64,000 nt of DNA from Bradyrhizobium diazoefficiens (lineage in GTDB: Bacteria; Pseudomonadota; Alphaproteobacteria; Rhizobiales; Xanthobacteraceae): positions 1,240,001 to 1,304,000 of the forward strand of contig NZ_CP067041.1 in assembly GCF_016599855.1 (NCBI RefSeq), given 5' to 3'. Both the position numbers and the translations under genes were made by a program. The notes beneath the pieces are model-generated. The model saw only the letters and a program-made list of their open reading frames with translations. It ran no database searches and was not told where the DNA came from. Shown one piece after another: positions 28,571-37,948 of this stretch. Positions within the stretch are counted from its first letter, which is position 1. Every line of letters starts with the position of its first letter.

Positions 28571-29095
28571 ATGATCGCAAGCAGAACGCTCGTACTCACG
28601 TTCCTGCTCCTGTCCGGGGCGGCCTCGGCTGCAGATTTTGTCGGATAGGCCAGTGTCATCGATGGTGATACGCTGGACATACATGGAACCCGGATCCGGC
28701 TTTGGGGTGTCGACGCGCCGGAAAGCAATCAGCTGTGCCGGGGTGCCGACAGCAATTTGTATCGCTGCGGCGCCAAGGCGGCCAACGAGCTCGATAGTTT
28801 CATCGCCCGACGTCCGGTGAGTTGCACCTCGGTTTCCGCGGACCAATATGGGCGTACGGTCGCGACATGTCTTGTCGGGACTGCCGACCTCGGGGAATGG
28901 CTGGTCAGCAATGGTCTCGCGCTGGATTGGCCGCGATATTCCCACGGCCGCTATTCCGCCGCGCAGCGCGATGCGGATCGTTCAGGCCGAGGGATGTGGG
29001 CTGGGAGCTATGTGGAGCCCTGGCTGTACCGCGCGTGCATTCGGTCGGGCGGCACGCCGTCCAATTGTTCGGATGACGCGAACGCACATCCTTGA
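28571..29095 (+). pseudogene. Secreted thermonuclease (SNase-like) with in-frame TAG
   Basis: Begins MIASRTLVLTFLLLSGAASAADFVG, a signal peptide, then TAG at 28646-28648, then ASVIDGDTLDIHGTRIRLWGVDAPE, the hallmark of staphylococcal-nuclease-like proteins. Active-site positions are recognisable: IRLWG (Arg), DAPES (Asp/Glu) and DQYGRTVATC (Arg). Conserved WPRYSHGRYSAAQRDADRSGRGMWAGSYVEPW closes the domain. A CAG-to-TAG change at codon 26 would account for the break. The downstream part has no signal peptide, so without readthrough no exported enzyme is made. Confidence 0.75.
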
Positions 29096-29148
29096 GTCAT
29101 CTCGGAGCGAATCAAAGCCTGCACAGCTTGGCCGCACAATCAACGTGT

Positions 29149-29257
29149 TGGCTAGGGCGTTTTCGAGCGAAGTGGATGCCGGTTCGCGTCAAGAAAACGC
29201 GTCAAAATAACAATCTAGAGCCTCTTCCGATTCCATCGGAGGGGAAATGGCTCTAGC
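29149..29257 (+). repeat. Interspersed palindromic repeat
   Basis: GGGCGTTTTCGAGCGAAGTG through CGCGTCAAGAAAACGCGTC, ending in a palindrome (29216-29257) with arms CTAGAGCC/GGCTCTAG and an inner TCCGAT/ATCGGA. This combination is a familiar dispersed intergenic element of rhizobial genomes and could fold as a hairpin in RNA. Confidence 0.6.
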
Positions 29258-29322
29258 TGGCGCAAATTGGGCGACTCGGAGTAAGCCATGTCCTCGATTT
29301 CACCGTTGAGCAAAGGACGAAG

Positions 29323-29505
29323 ATGGTTGCAGCTGCCGGAGAATTGCCAGCTTCAGGATATGCGCTCGAAGTAGATGGCCGACTCAAGGCCGAATTTGCG
29401 ACGAGGGATGGGGCCAAGAGCGGTGCGGAAGAGCTGAAGAAGCGTTTTCCAATGCTTCGGATCAGAATCTATGACGCAGAGACGAAGACGCGCGAGGAGA
29501 TCTAA
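29323..29505 (+). CDS. Small hypothetical protein (60 aa)
   Basis: MVAAAGELPASGYALEVDGRLKAEF continues as a beta-beta-helix-beta fold (ATRDGAKSGAEELKKRFPMLRIRIYDAETKTREEI). This layout is typical of small conserved Bradyrhizobium proteins. It lies between two interspersed repeats. Function unknown. Confidence 0.6.
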   Translation: MVAAAGELPASGYALEVDGRLKAEFATRDGAKSGAEELKKRFPMLRIRIYDAETKTREEI

Positions 29506-29525
29506 AGCGGGATTGATCGGGACGA

Positions 29526-29636
29526 ATCGTCATCGCGCTTTCGTTTTTGTTTGAGCATGATCTCTGCGCAAACGTGCTTCGCGTTTGGCGCGGGAGAAAA
29601 TCGCTGCACACTTTTTTCGGATCTGCTCTGGTTTTG
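29526..29636 (+). repeat. Bradyrhizobium-type interspersed intergenic repeat, copy 2
   Basis: Shares the succession CGTCATCGCGCTTT, TGAGCATGATCTCTGCGCAA, GCTTCGCGTTTGGCGCGGGA and GCTGCACACTTTTTTCGG with 28366-28466. It marks the left side of the ICE-gene block. The remaining bases to 29869 hold no supported gene. Confidence 0.6.
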
Positions 29637-29869
29637 CAGGCGTCTGGTCGTTCCATCTGCATGGGATTTGCCGCGCGTCTCCCTGCGCGACCGGGCTGTC
29701 GGCTGCGCTGAAACCCCGACCTTTGGCCGGGTTTTCACCCATTCGGGCTTCCATCCCTGACGCGAAGGCCGGGGCTCGTCCGAGGATCTCGCAGCGGCAT
29801 GCCGCTCCTGCAACTGACATGGCGCTCCTGCAGCCAACATTGAGAGTGAGAGGGCTGGCCGGGTTCGGC

Positions 29870-29914
29870 CGCGACGGGTTGGAGCTGCGAGAGAGGCTTG
29901 CAGCGCCTGTCGCG
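29870..29914 (+). promoter_or_regulatory. Conserved nested-hairpin leader of the ArdC-like gene
   Basis: Outer stem CGCGACGGG (29870-29878) with CCTGTCGCG (29906-29914), inner stem GCTGC (29884-29888) with GCAGC (29900-29904), loop GAGAGAGGCTT. It ends 11 bases before the start codon. The same architecture and loop occur before parB. Confidence 0.65.
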
Positions 29915-29925
29915 AAAGATCCGCG

Positions 29926-30882
29926 ATGTCCAGACATTCTCGCGCGCGCACCGGTCAGGACCGGGCAAGCCTTTACGACGAAATCACCGACAAGATCATC
30001 GCCGAGCTGGAGGCCGGCCGCGTGCCCTGGGTTCAGCCCTGGGGGACGGAGGCGGCAAAGGCGCCGCTGTCGATGCCAAGGAACGCCGCGTCCGCCCGGC
30101 CCTACAGCGGCATCAACGTTCTCATCCTCTGGGGGGCGGTGATCGAGCGCGGTTTTTCGGGCCAAAACTGGCTGACCTTCCGCCAGGCGCTTGCGCTCGG
30201 CGGTCATGTCCGCAAGGGCGAGCGCGGCATAACCGTGGTCTATGCCGACCGCTTCGTCCCGGCGGACGAACGGCGCCGTGCGCATGAGATGGGCGAAGAG
30301 GCGCAGGCCGTTCCATTCCTGAAGCGGTTCACCGTCTTCAACACCGATCAATGCGACGGATTGCCCGCAGACGTCGCGACCACCGCGCCAATGCCGCTGC
30401 CCGGCATGATCGAGCCGCAGGTCGAGGCCCTGATCAAGGCAACCGGCATCGACTTTCGCATCGGCGGCAACCGCGCCTTCTATATGCCGGCAGAAGACTA
30501 TGTGCAGGTGCCGCCGCCGGCGGCCTATTTCGAACCGATCAATTGGCACCGGACCGCGCTGCATGAGCTTGGCCATGCCAGCGGTCATCCTTCGCGCCTC
30601 AACCGCGATCTCGGCGGTCCGTACGGCACCAAAAAATACGCGTTCGAGGAATTGATCGCCGAATTGTGCGCCGCGTTTTCCTGCGCGTCACTCGGCATCG
30701 TGCCGACCGTGCGGCACGCCGACTATATCGGTTCCTGGCTGGAAGTCCTGCGGGAGGACAACCGCGCGATCGTGCGGGCGGCCTCGCAGGCCAGCAAAGC
30801 CGCAGATTATCTGCTTGGCTTCCTGCCAGCAGATCCAACTGCTTCGGCCGATGCTGCCGAGGCAGATCAGGAGGCGGCGTGA
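29926..30882 (+). CDS. ArdC-like antirestriction protein with zincin domain
   Basis: 318 aa. The N-terminal ArdC (ssDNA-binding) domain is recognisable in YDEITDKIIAELEAGRVPWVQPW and YSGINVLILW...NWLTFRQALALGGHVRKGERG. The C-terminal half is a metallopeptidase-like domain with HELGHASGH (residues 213-221) as zinc site and FEELIAELCAAF. ArdC proteins protect incoming conjugative DNA from host restriction. It opens the ICE accessory block, about 100 bases before the ParB-like gene. Confidence 0.88.
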   Translation: MSRHSRARTGQDRASLYDEITDKIIAELEAGRVPWVQPWGTEAAKAPLSMPRNAASARPYSGINVLILWGAVIERGFSGQNWLTFRQALALGGHVRKGERGITVVYADRFVPADERRRAHEMGEEAQAVPFLKRFTVFNTDQCDGLPADVATTAPMPLPGMIEPQVEALIKATGIDFRIGGNRAFYMPAEDYVQVPPPAAYFEPINWHRTALHELGHASGHPSRLNRDLGGPYGTKKYAFEELIAELCAAFSCASLGIVPTVRHADYIGSWLEVLREDNRAIVRAASQASKAADYLLGFLPADPTASADAAEADQEAA

Positions 30883-30926
30883 GCGGAGCTTGGCTGCGAA
30901 ATAGAGGAAGAGGGCGGCGCCGAGCG

Positions 30927-30974
30927 CCACGACGGGTTGAGGTCGAGAGAGAGGCTTTCGGCCGCCCGTCGTGG
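30927..30974 (+). promoter_or_regulatory. Conserved nested-hairpin leader of the ParB-like gene
   Basis: Outer stem CCACGACGGG (30927-30936) with CCCGTCGTGG (30965-30974), inner stem GGTCG (30941-30945) with CGGCC (30959-30963), loop containing GAGAGAGGCTT (30947-30957). The 3' arm runs into the purine-rich ribosome site (GTGGAGACG) just before the ATG at 30984, so folding could mask it. A-T here replaces G-C in the matching position of the ArdC leader. Confidence 0.7.
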
Positions 30975-30983
30975 AGACGAAAA

Positions 30984-33092
30984 ATGACCAAGGCAGTCCA
31001 AAAGATCACGCTGTCGCCCTCGCGTGATATTCCCTTCAACAAGCTGGTGCTGAGCCAGTCCAACGTTCGGCGCGTCAAGGCGGGCGTCTCGATCGAGCAG
31101 CTTGCCGAGAGCATCGCCCAGCGCACGCTGCTGCAAAGCCTCAATGTCCGCGCCATCGTGGACGCCGAGGGAAATGAGACAGGCATGTTCGAGGTGCCGG
31201 CCGGCGGCAGGCGCTACCGTGCTCTCGAGCTCCTGGTCAAGCAGAAGCGCATGTCCAAGTCGCAGCCCGTGCCCTGCGTCGTTCGCGAGGGAGGCATCGC
31301 CGAAGACGATTCGATCGCAGAGAACGATGAGCGCGTCGGCCTGCATCCGCTCGACCAGTTTCGCGCATTCCAGATGCTACGCGACCTCGGCATGAGCGAA
31401 GAGGACATTGCCGCGCGGCATTTCGTGGCGCCGGCAATCGTCAAGCAGCGCCTGCGCCTGGCATCGGTCTCGCCGAAGCTGCATGAGGTCTATGCCGAGG
31501 ACGGCATGACGCTGGAGCAGCTGATGGCGTTCTCGGTGAGCGGCGATCACACGCGCCAGGAGCAGGTCTGGGAGAATGTCAGCCGCTCCGGCTATGATGA
31601 GCCGTACCAGATCCGCCGCATGCTGACCGAGAACACCGTGCGCGGGTCCGATCGCCGTGCGCAATATGTCGGCATCGAGGCGTATGAGCGCGCCGGTGGT
31701 CCGGTCCTGCACGATCTGTTCGAGCATGACGACGGCGGCTGGCTCCAGGACGTAGCCCTGCTCGATCGTCTTGTCACGGAGAAGCTCAAGCAGGACGCCG
31801 AGGTGATCGCGGCGGAAGGGTGGAAGTGGATCTCGGTGGCCGTCGATTTTCCATTCGGCCACACCAGCGGCTTGCGGGAATTGGAGGGAACGCCGACCGC
31901 GCTCAGCATCGAGGAGCAGGGCACGATCGATGCGCTCAATGCCGAGCATGACCGGCTCGAAGCCGAGTATCAGGATGCCGACGAACTTCCCGAGGAGGTC
32001 GACCAGCGCCTTGGTGAGATCGAGGTGGCATTGCTCGCCTTCGAGGAGCGGCCAATGATCTACGATCCGGCCGACATCGCCCGCGCTGGAGTCTTCATCA
32101 GCATCGATTCCGACGGACGGCTGTCGGTGGATCGCGGCTATGTCCGGCCGGAGGATGAACCAACGGTCGATGCCGACCCCGGACAGGGCAGCGCAACGGT
32201 TGACGGGACGGAAGCTGTTGCTCCGGTGCAGCGTACCGCCATCACCGTCGGTGGCGCTCCAACCGAGCCGGCCGAAGAGGATGAGGACGATGCTGCAAGA
32301 CCGCTGCCGGACCGGCTGATCACCGAGCTGACAGCCTATCGAACGCTGGCGCTACGCGACGCGCTCGCCGAGCATCCCTCGCTCGCATTTTTGGCGGTGC
32401 TGCACAGTTTCGTGCTGGCGAACTTCTACAGGTTTGCATCATCCGGCAGTTGCCTCGAGATCGCGGTTCACACGCCGACATTCCCGGCCCAGGCTCCGGG
32501 ATTGAAGGACAGCGCGCCGGCCAAGGCTATCGACGCCAGGCACGAAGCCTGGAAAGCGCGGCTGCCCAACGATGCGAAGGCGCTTTGGGATAGGCTCACC
32601 GCACTGGACGGCAACGCGCAAGCAGCCCTGTTCGCCCATTGCGCGTCGTTCTCGGTCAACGCCCTCTATGAACCGGTGAACCGCTACGCTCAGGGGCGGG
32701 TATCCGCTGATGGGCTCGCGCGCAGGCTCGGCCAGGCCGACGTGCTGGCGCGGGCGGTCGGGCTCGACATGGTGGAGGCCGGCTGGAGGCCGACCGTGGA
32801 TAATTACCTCGGCCGCGTCACCAAGCCACGTATTCTGGAGGCGGTGAGGCAAGCAAAGGGCGATGCCTCCGCAGAACTGATCGACCATCTGAAGAAGGCC
32901 GATATGGCCCGCGAAGCCGAGCGCCTTCTCGAGGGCACGGGATGGCTGCCGGAGCCACTGCGCCTCACTGACGCTATCCAATCGGCAGACCGGGACGCAG
33001 ACGCGGGTCCGCTTCCCGAGTTCCTCGCTGGCGATGAGGACGCTGGCGGTACCGCAGACGACGTTCAGCCACACGGCATTGCCGCTGAATGA
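30984..33092 (+). CDS. ParB/Spo0J-family nuclease-like protein, large
   Basis: 702 aa from the ATG at 30984 (an upstream reading to 30666 only overlaps the previous gene). The ParB N-terminal domain is clear: IPFNKLVLSQSNVR, IEQLAESIAQRTLLQSLNVR, VPAGGRRYRALELL; then the HTH region (GMSEEDIAARHFVAPAIVKQRLRLASVSPKLHEVYAEDGMTLEQLMAF). The long C-terminal half (residues 330-700) is Asp/Glu-rich then helical. Large ParB-like proteins of this type are ICE and plasmid genes of rhizobia; a role in DNA processing or partition is inferred. Confidence 0.88.
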   Translation: MTKAVQKITLSPSRDIPFNKLVLSQSNVRRVKAGVSIEQLAESIAQRTLLQSLNVRAIVDAEGNETGMFEVPAGGRRYRALELLVKQKRMSKSQPVPCVVREGGIAEDDSIAENDERVGLHPLDQFRAFQMLRDLGMSEEDIAARHFVAPAIVKQRLRLASVSPKLHEVYAEDGMTLEQLMAFSVSGDHTRQEQVWENVSRSGYDEPYQIRRMLTENTVRGSDRRAQYVGIEAYERAGGPVLHDLFEHDDGGWLQDVALLDRLVTEKLKQDAEVIAAEGWKWISVAVDFPFGHTSGLRELEGTPTALSIEEQGTIDALNAEHDRLEAEYQDADELPEEVDQRLGEIEVALLAFEERPMIYDPADIARAGVFISIDSDGRLSVDRGYVRPEDEPTVDADPGQGSATVDGTEAVAPVQRTAITVGGAPTEPAEEDEDDAARPLPDRLITELTAYRTLALRDALAEHPSLAFLAVLHSFVLANFYRFASSGSCLEIAVHTPTFPAQAPGLKDSAPAKAIDARHEAWKARLPNDAKALWDRLTALDGNAQAALFAHCASFSVNALYEPVNRYAQGRVSADGLARRLGQADVLARAVGLDMVEAGWRPTVDNYLGRVTKPRILEAVRQAKGDASAELIDHLKKADMAREAERLLEGTGWLPEPLRLTDAIQSADRDADAGPLPEFLAGDEDAGGTADDVQPHGIAAE

Positions 33093-33289
33093 ATGTCCGG
33101 ACGTAGCGCGGCAATCCCGCCGTGCGCTTCATTCGAACTTTGCTTCCGAAGCCCGGCATCGCGCCGGGCTTCTCATTTTGGAATGCGGCTGCGGCGCACA
33201 GCCTTGCGCGCGGCGTGGCCCGCGTCCTCCTCCTGCGGTGGAGGCAAGGGGTGAGCAGAGTGAGAGATCGGCCGGGACAGGTTTGAGCC

Positions 33290-33324
33290 GGTCGGGCCTT
33301 AGAGAGCGCCCATCGGCCCGATCC
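33290..33324 (+). promoter_or_regulatory. Hairpin before the methylase/helicase gene
   Basis: TCGGGCC (33292-33298) pairs with GGCCCGA (33315-33321), extendable at the ends. It lies 30 bases before the ATG at 33354. The loop differs from the two leaders upstream, though the preceding text (GTGAGAG...GGCCGGG...GTTTGAG) resembles that before the ArdC leader. Confidence 0.4.
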
Positions 33325-33353
33325 TTCCCGCTCTCCTCGAAAGCTCAACTGTC

Positions 33354-36300
33354 ATGATCAATCTGTCCTGCTCCGCGACCGCCGCGGCTGCGTCCTCTAT
33401 CGCCCAAGCCGCGCGGCTTATCCTCTGCGACCTCGAACAGGGGCGGCGCGTCGATGCAGCGAATGTTCTGCGTTCGGCGATGGAAGCCGCCTTCGGCGGC
33501 TCGGATGCCGCCGGCGCCTGGCATTGGAAGGCCGCCTATGAAGCGTGTGAAGCCGCAACCGTTCTTTTCCTGCGCAAGCACGGCTCGGCCATGCGGACCA
33601 AGGCGGCATCGCCGGCAGCGCAGCTCTCGATGCTGGCCAAGGTTGCAGGCCTGCTTCCAACCCATACGCGCAGGTCGGAAGAAAGCGCGGCGCTTCAGCA
33701 ATTCTCGACGCCGATCCCGCTTGGCTTCGTCGCCTGCACCGCCGCCGGCATCACCAACACAGACCTGGTGCTGGAGCCCTCGGCGGGCACCGGTCTTCTC
33801 GCCATCCTCGCCGAGATCTCCGGCGGCACACTTGCGCTGAACGAGCTCGCCGAAATGCGCGCCGGCCTGCTCGAGCTCCTGTTTCCAAACGTGACCGTCA
33901 CGCGCTACGACGCGGCGCAGATCGACGATCATCTCGAGGCGGCTGTTGCCCCGAGTGTCGTGCTGATGAATCCGCCATTTTCGGCTCTGCCCAATGTGGA
34001 CCGGCGGATGGCGGACGCAGCACTGCGCCATCTCTCCTCGGCCTTGGCCAGGCTTCGCGACGGCGGTCGCCTCGTCGCGATCACCGGCGCAAGTCTCGCC
34101 CCCGACAATCCAAGCTGGACCGACACCTTCATCCGTCTCCAGGAGCGCGGCCGCGTGGTATTTTCGGCAGCGATCGCAGGGGCGGTTTTTGCCAAGCACG
34201 GGACGGCGATCGAGACGCGGCTCACCGTCATCGACAAGCAGCCCGCGCCGGACAGAAGCGTCCTTCCAGCATGTCCGGGCATGGCGCCGGACGCAGCCAC
34301 GCTGCTGGCATGGGTCCTCGAACATGTGCCGCCGCGGCTTCCGATCACGCCACCTGGCCTCGCTCCGGTCAGCTCGACCGTGCCGGTTCGGCGGCCCGTT
34401 CGCGCCTTCGCCATGCGGCCCTGGCCCGGACAGCGGCTCGATGATCCGGAAAGCTTAGAGCTCACCTACCAGACGGTAGACTGGACCCCTCCGGACGGGG
34501 CTCATCTGACCGATGCCCTCTATGAGGACTACACGCTGCAATCGATCCGCATTGACGGATCGCGGCCGCATCCGACCAAACTGGTGCAGTCGGCCGCGAT
34601 GGCCTCGGTCGCTCCGCCGAAGCCATCGTACCGGCCCCATCTTCCGGCGAACGTTGCAGCAGACGGCCTGTTGTCGGACGCCCAGCTTGAAAGCGTCATC
34701 TACGCCGGCGAAGCACACGCGGCCTTCCTGGCAGGCGCCTGGACGGTCGATGCGACCTTTGACGTTGTGGCAGCCGCCCGCGACGACGCTTCAGATGCGG
34801 TCCGCTTCCGCCGCGGCTGGTTTCTGGGCGACGGCACCGGCGCGGGCAAGGGCCGGCAGGTGGCCGGCATCCTGCTCGACAACTGGCTGAAGGGCCGCCG
34901 CCGCGCGGTCTGGATCTCCAAGAGCGACAAGCTGATCGAGGACGCGCAGCGCGACTGGTCGTCGCTCGGCATGGAGCGGCTCCTGGTCACGCCGCTCTCA
35001 CGCTTCCGCCAGGGCACGCCGATCCGGCTGTCGGAAGGCATCCTATTTACCACCTACGCTACGCTGCGCAGCGATGAGCGCGGCGAAAAGCTTTCGCGTG
35101 TCCGGCAGATCGTCGAATGGTTGGGCTCCGATTTCGACGGGGTGGTGGTGTTCGACGAGAGCCACGCCATGCAAAACGCCGTAGGCGGCAGGGGCGAGCG
35201 CGGCGAGCAGGCCGCCTCGCAGCAGGGACGCGCAGGTCTGCGGCTGCAGCACGCCCTGCCCAATGCCAGGGTGGTCTACGTGTCCGCGACCGGCGCCACG
35301 ACCGTTCACAACCTCGCTTATGCCCAGCGTCTCGGCTTGTGGGGCGGCGAGGACTTTCCGTTCGCGACACGCGGCGAGTTCGTCGAGGCGATCGAGGCGG
35401 GCGGTGTCGCGGCCATGGAGGTGCTGGCACGCGACCTCAAGGCGCTGGGTCTGTATGCGGCGCGTTCCCTTTCCTACGAAGGCGTCGCATATGAACTGAT
35501 CGAGCATGAGCTCACCCCCGAACAGATCCGCATCTATGATGCCTATGCGGCCGCGTTCAGCATTATTCACAACAATCTCAATGCCGCGATGCGGGCGGCC
35601 AATATCACCGGCGAGACCGGGACCTTGAACGCTCAGGCAAAGTCGGCGGCCAGGTCGGCCTTCGAATCCGCCAAGCAGCGCTTCTTCGGCCATTTGCTGA
35701 CCTCGATGAAGACGCCGTCCTTGATCTGTGCGATCGAGCGCGATCTCGGGGAGGGGCATGCCGCCGTCGTCCAGATCGTGTCGACCGGCGAAGCGCTGAT
35801 GGAGCGCCGGCTCGCAGAGATTCCGACCGAGGAATGGGGGGATGTCCAGGTCGACATCACCCCGCGCGAATACGTGCTCGACTACCTCGCCCATTCCTTC
35901 CCGGTCCAGCTTTATGAGCCTTTCACCGACGGCGAAGGCAATCTCTCGTCCGGGCCCGTGTACCGTGATGGTCAGCCCGTGGAGAGCCGGGACGCCGTCG
36001 CGCGCCGCGACCGGCTGATCGAGAAGCTTGCGTCGCTTGCGCCCGTGCCCGGCGCGCTCGACCAGATCGTCCAGCGCTTTGGCACCGACAGCGTCGCCGA
36101 AGTCACCGGGCGCTCACGCCGGATCATCCGCAAACACGACCGCCTGATGGTCGAGAACCGCGCCGGTTCGGCGAACCTCGCCGAAACCGCGGCCTTCATG
36201 GACGATCTCAAACACATCCTCGTTTTCTCGGATGCCGGCGGCACCGGGCGCAGTTATCACGCCGAGCTGTCGGCGCGGAATCGCCGTCTGCGCGTGCACT

Positions 36301-37649
36301 ATTTGCTCGAACCCGGCTGGAAGGCCGATGCGGCCATCCAGGGGCTCGGCCGGACCAACAGGACCAATCAGGCCCAGCCGCCGCTGTTTCGCCCCATCGC
36401 CACCGACGTGAAGGCCGAGAAGCGCTTTCTCAGCACGATTGCGCGCCGCCTCGACACGCTCGGCGCGATTACCCGCGGCCAGCGTCAGACCGGGGGCCAG
36501 GGGCTGTTTCGGCCCGAGGACAATCTCGAAAGCATCTACGGCCGTGATGCTCTGCGCCAACTCTACCTGCTCCTGGTTCGGGGCAAGGTGGATGGTTGCT
36601 CTCTTGAGATGTTCGAGAATGCGACCGGGCTGAAGCTCGTCGATTCCAATGGCATGCGGGATGACCTGCCGCCGATCACGACCTTTCTCAACCGTCTGCT
36701 GGCGCTGACCATCGAGCTGCAAAACGTGCTGTTCACCGCCTTCGAGCAGCTGCTGACGGCTCGGATCGAAGGCGCAATCGCGTCCGGACTCTATGATGCG
36801 GGCCTCGAGACTCTTCGTGCCGAAAGCTTCGTCGTCACGGCTCGGCGCACCATCTACACCCATCCCCCCACCTGCGCCGAGACACGGCTGCTCACGATCG
36901 TCCAGCGCGAACGCAACCGGCCGCTCACTCTCGTTGATGCCCTCGGCGTTCTGTCGGACCGCCGCGCGGTCCTGCTGGTGAACGAACGTTCCGGCCGCGC
37001 GGCGGTGCAAGTCCCGGCTCCAAGCCTCATGCTGGACGACGGCGACATCGAGCAGCGCGTCAAATTGGTCCGGCCGATGGAAAGCCACACTGTCCCGTCC
37101 AAGGCCATGGGCGAAAGCCATTGGATCGAGACGGATCGTGAGCAATTCAGTGCAGCCTGGACAGCTGAGCTCAAAGACGTGCCGGAGTTCACCGAGAGCA
37201 CGATCCATGTCGTCGCCGGGCTCCTCCTGCCGATCTGGAAACGGCTGCCAAACGAGTCGACCCGCGTCTACCGCCTCCAGACCGACGCCGGCGAGCGGAT
37301 CATTGGGCGGAAGGTCTCGTCCGCCTGGGTCGCCAACGCGCTGTTGGGCGAGCGGCCGACGCTCAAACCCGAAGACGTCTTCGCCGCCTTGCTCGAAGGC
37401 CGCGCACTCGTCGAGCTTGCCGAAGGCCTGACACTGCGGCGCGTCCGCGTCATGGGTGCGCATCGCATCGAGCTCGCGGACTTCAACGACACCGTGCGCG
37501 AGCGCTTACGGACCTATGGACTGTTCAGTGAGATCATCTCCTGGAAGCTGCGCATGTTCGTGCCCGCGGATGCAAGCGGGGCGGTCGTGCTTGGCAAGGT
37601 GCTCGAATGCTACCCGGTCGAGCGCATCTGCGAGCGCGAGGCCGCCTGA
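33354..37649 (+). CDS. Strawberry-notch-type helicase fused to N6-adenine methylase-like domain
   Basis: 1431 aa. Residues about 80-300 form a class I methyltransferase with VLEPSAGTGLLAILAE (SAM motif I) and LMNPPFSA (the NPPF catalytic motif of N6-adenine methylases). From about 440 comes an SF2 helicase of the strawberry-notch type: GDGTGAGKGRQVAGI (Walker A), VVVFDESHAMQN (Walker B, DESH), VYVSATGATTVHNLAY (motif III), HILVFSDAGGTGRSYHA and a late QGLGRTNRTNQAQP (motif VI). Such proteins occur in many ICEs and plasmids of Alphaproteobacteria; a role in protecting or processing element DNA is inferred. The stop overlaps the next start (TGATG). Confidence 0.9.
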   Translation: MINLSCSATAAAASSIAQAARLILCDLEQGRRVDAANVLRSAMEAAFGGSDAAGAWHWKAAYEACEAATVLFLRKHGSAMRTKAASPAAQLSMLAKVAGLLPTHTRRSEESAALQQFSTPIPLGFVACTAAGITNTDLVLEPSAGTGLLAILAEISGGTLALNELAEMRAGLLELLFPNVTVTRYDAAQIDDHLEAAVAPSVVLMNPPFSALPNVDRRMADAALRHLSSALARLRDGGRLVAITGASLAPDNPSWTDTFIRLQERGRVVFSAAIAGAVFAKHGTAIETRLTVIDKQPAPDRSVLPACPGMAPDAATLLAWVLEHVPPRLPITPPGLAPVSSTVPVRRPVRAFAMRPWPGQRLDDPESLELTYQTVDWTPPDGAHLTDALYEDYTLQSIRIDGSRPHPTKLVQSAAMASVAPPKPSYRPHLPANVAADGLLSDAQLESVIYAGEAHAAFLAGAWTVDATFDVVAAARDDASDAVRFRRGWFLGDGTGAGKGRQVAGILLDNWLKGRRRAVWISKSDKLIEDAQRDWSSLGMERLLVTPLSRFRQGTPIRLSEGILFTTYATLRSDERGEKLSRVRQIVEWLGSDFDGVVVFDESHAMQNAVGGRGERGEQAASQQGRAGLRLQHALPNARVVYVSATGATTVHNLAYAQRLGLWGGEDFPFATRGEFVEAIEAGGVAAMEVLARDLKALGLYAARSLSYEGVAYELIEHELTPEQIRIYDAYAAAFSIIHNNLNAAMRAANITGETGTLNAQAKSAARSAFESAKQRFFGHLLTSMKTPSLICAIERDLGEGHAAVVQIVSTGEALMERRLAEIPTEEWGDVQVDITPREYVLDYLAHSFPVQLYEPFTDGEGNLSSGPVYRDGQPVESRDAVARRDRLIEKLASLAPVPGALDQIVQRFGTDSVAEVTGRSRRIIRKHDRLMVENRAGSANLAETAAFMDDLKHILVFSDAGGTGRSYHAELSARNRRLRVHYLLEPGWKADAAIQGLGRTNRTNQAQPPLFRPIATDVKAEKRFLSTIARRLDTLGAITRGQRQTGGQGLFRPEDNLESIYGRDALRQLYLLLVRGKVDGCSLEMFENATGLKLVDSNGMRDDLPPITTFLNRLLALTIELQNVLFTAFEQLLTARIEGAIASGLYDAGLETLRAESFVVTARRTIYTHPPTCAETRLLTIVQRERNRPLTLVDALGVLSDRRAVLLVNERSGRAAVQVPAPSLMLDDGDIEQRVKLVRPMESHTVPSKAMGESHWIETDREQFSAAWTAELKDVPEFTESTIHVVAGLLLPIWKRLPNESTRVYRLQTDAGERIIGRKVSSAWVANALLGERPTLKPEDVFAALLEGRALVELAEGLTLRRVRVMGAHRIELADFNDTVRERLRTYGLFSEIISWKLRMFVPADASGAVVLGKVLECYPVERICEREAA

Positions 37650-37948
37650 TGCGGCGCGATGCTTTCGAACGGGCATGCCGTCTCGCGCGTGAGGCCGAGG
37701 GTGTGTGCCGCCACTCTCTGTCCAACGCTAAGCGCGAGCGACGCGACTGGCTGCTGGGCGATGTCCACAACCGGCCGCGCCGCTCCTTCTTCGTACGACT
37801 GCACGACTCACCCAAAGGACCGGCCGGCAAGTGGACCGAGCAGGGGGCGCGGCGGATGATCGTGTGCGTTTGCGCCTGGGTGCTGTCTCACAGACGATCG
37901 ACACCGTCTCCGCGGCCTGCTGCCAACAAACTGCGGGAGGTTGCGTGA
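37649..37948 (+). pseudogene. Truncated paralogue of the Toprim-protein N-terminus
   Basis: MRRDAFERACRLAREAEGVCRHSLSNAKRERRDWLLGDVHNRPRRSFFVRLHD aligns end to end with the first 55 residues of the next gene (MSRDASELARRLARDAEAVCRHYLSNGRRQGRYWIVGDVRNTPGRSMFVRL). After GKWTEQGARR the similarity stops and the tail is unrelated. The two copies differ at many positions, so this is an old duplication or leftover of a recombined homologue, not a fresh one. It may still be translated. Confidence 0.6.
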
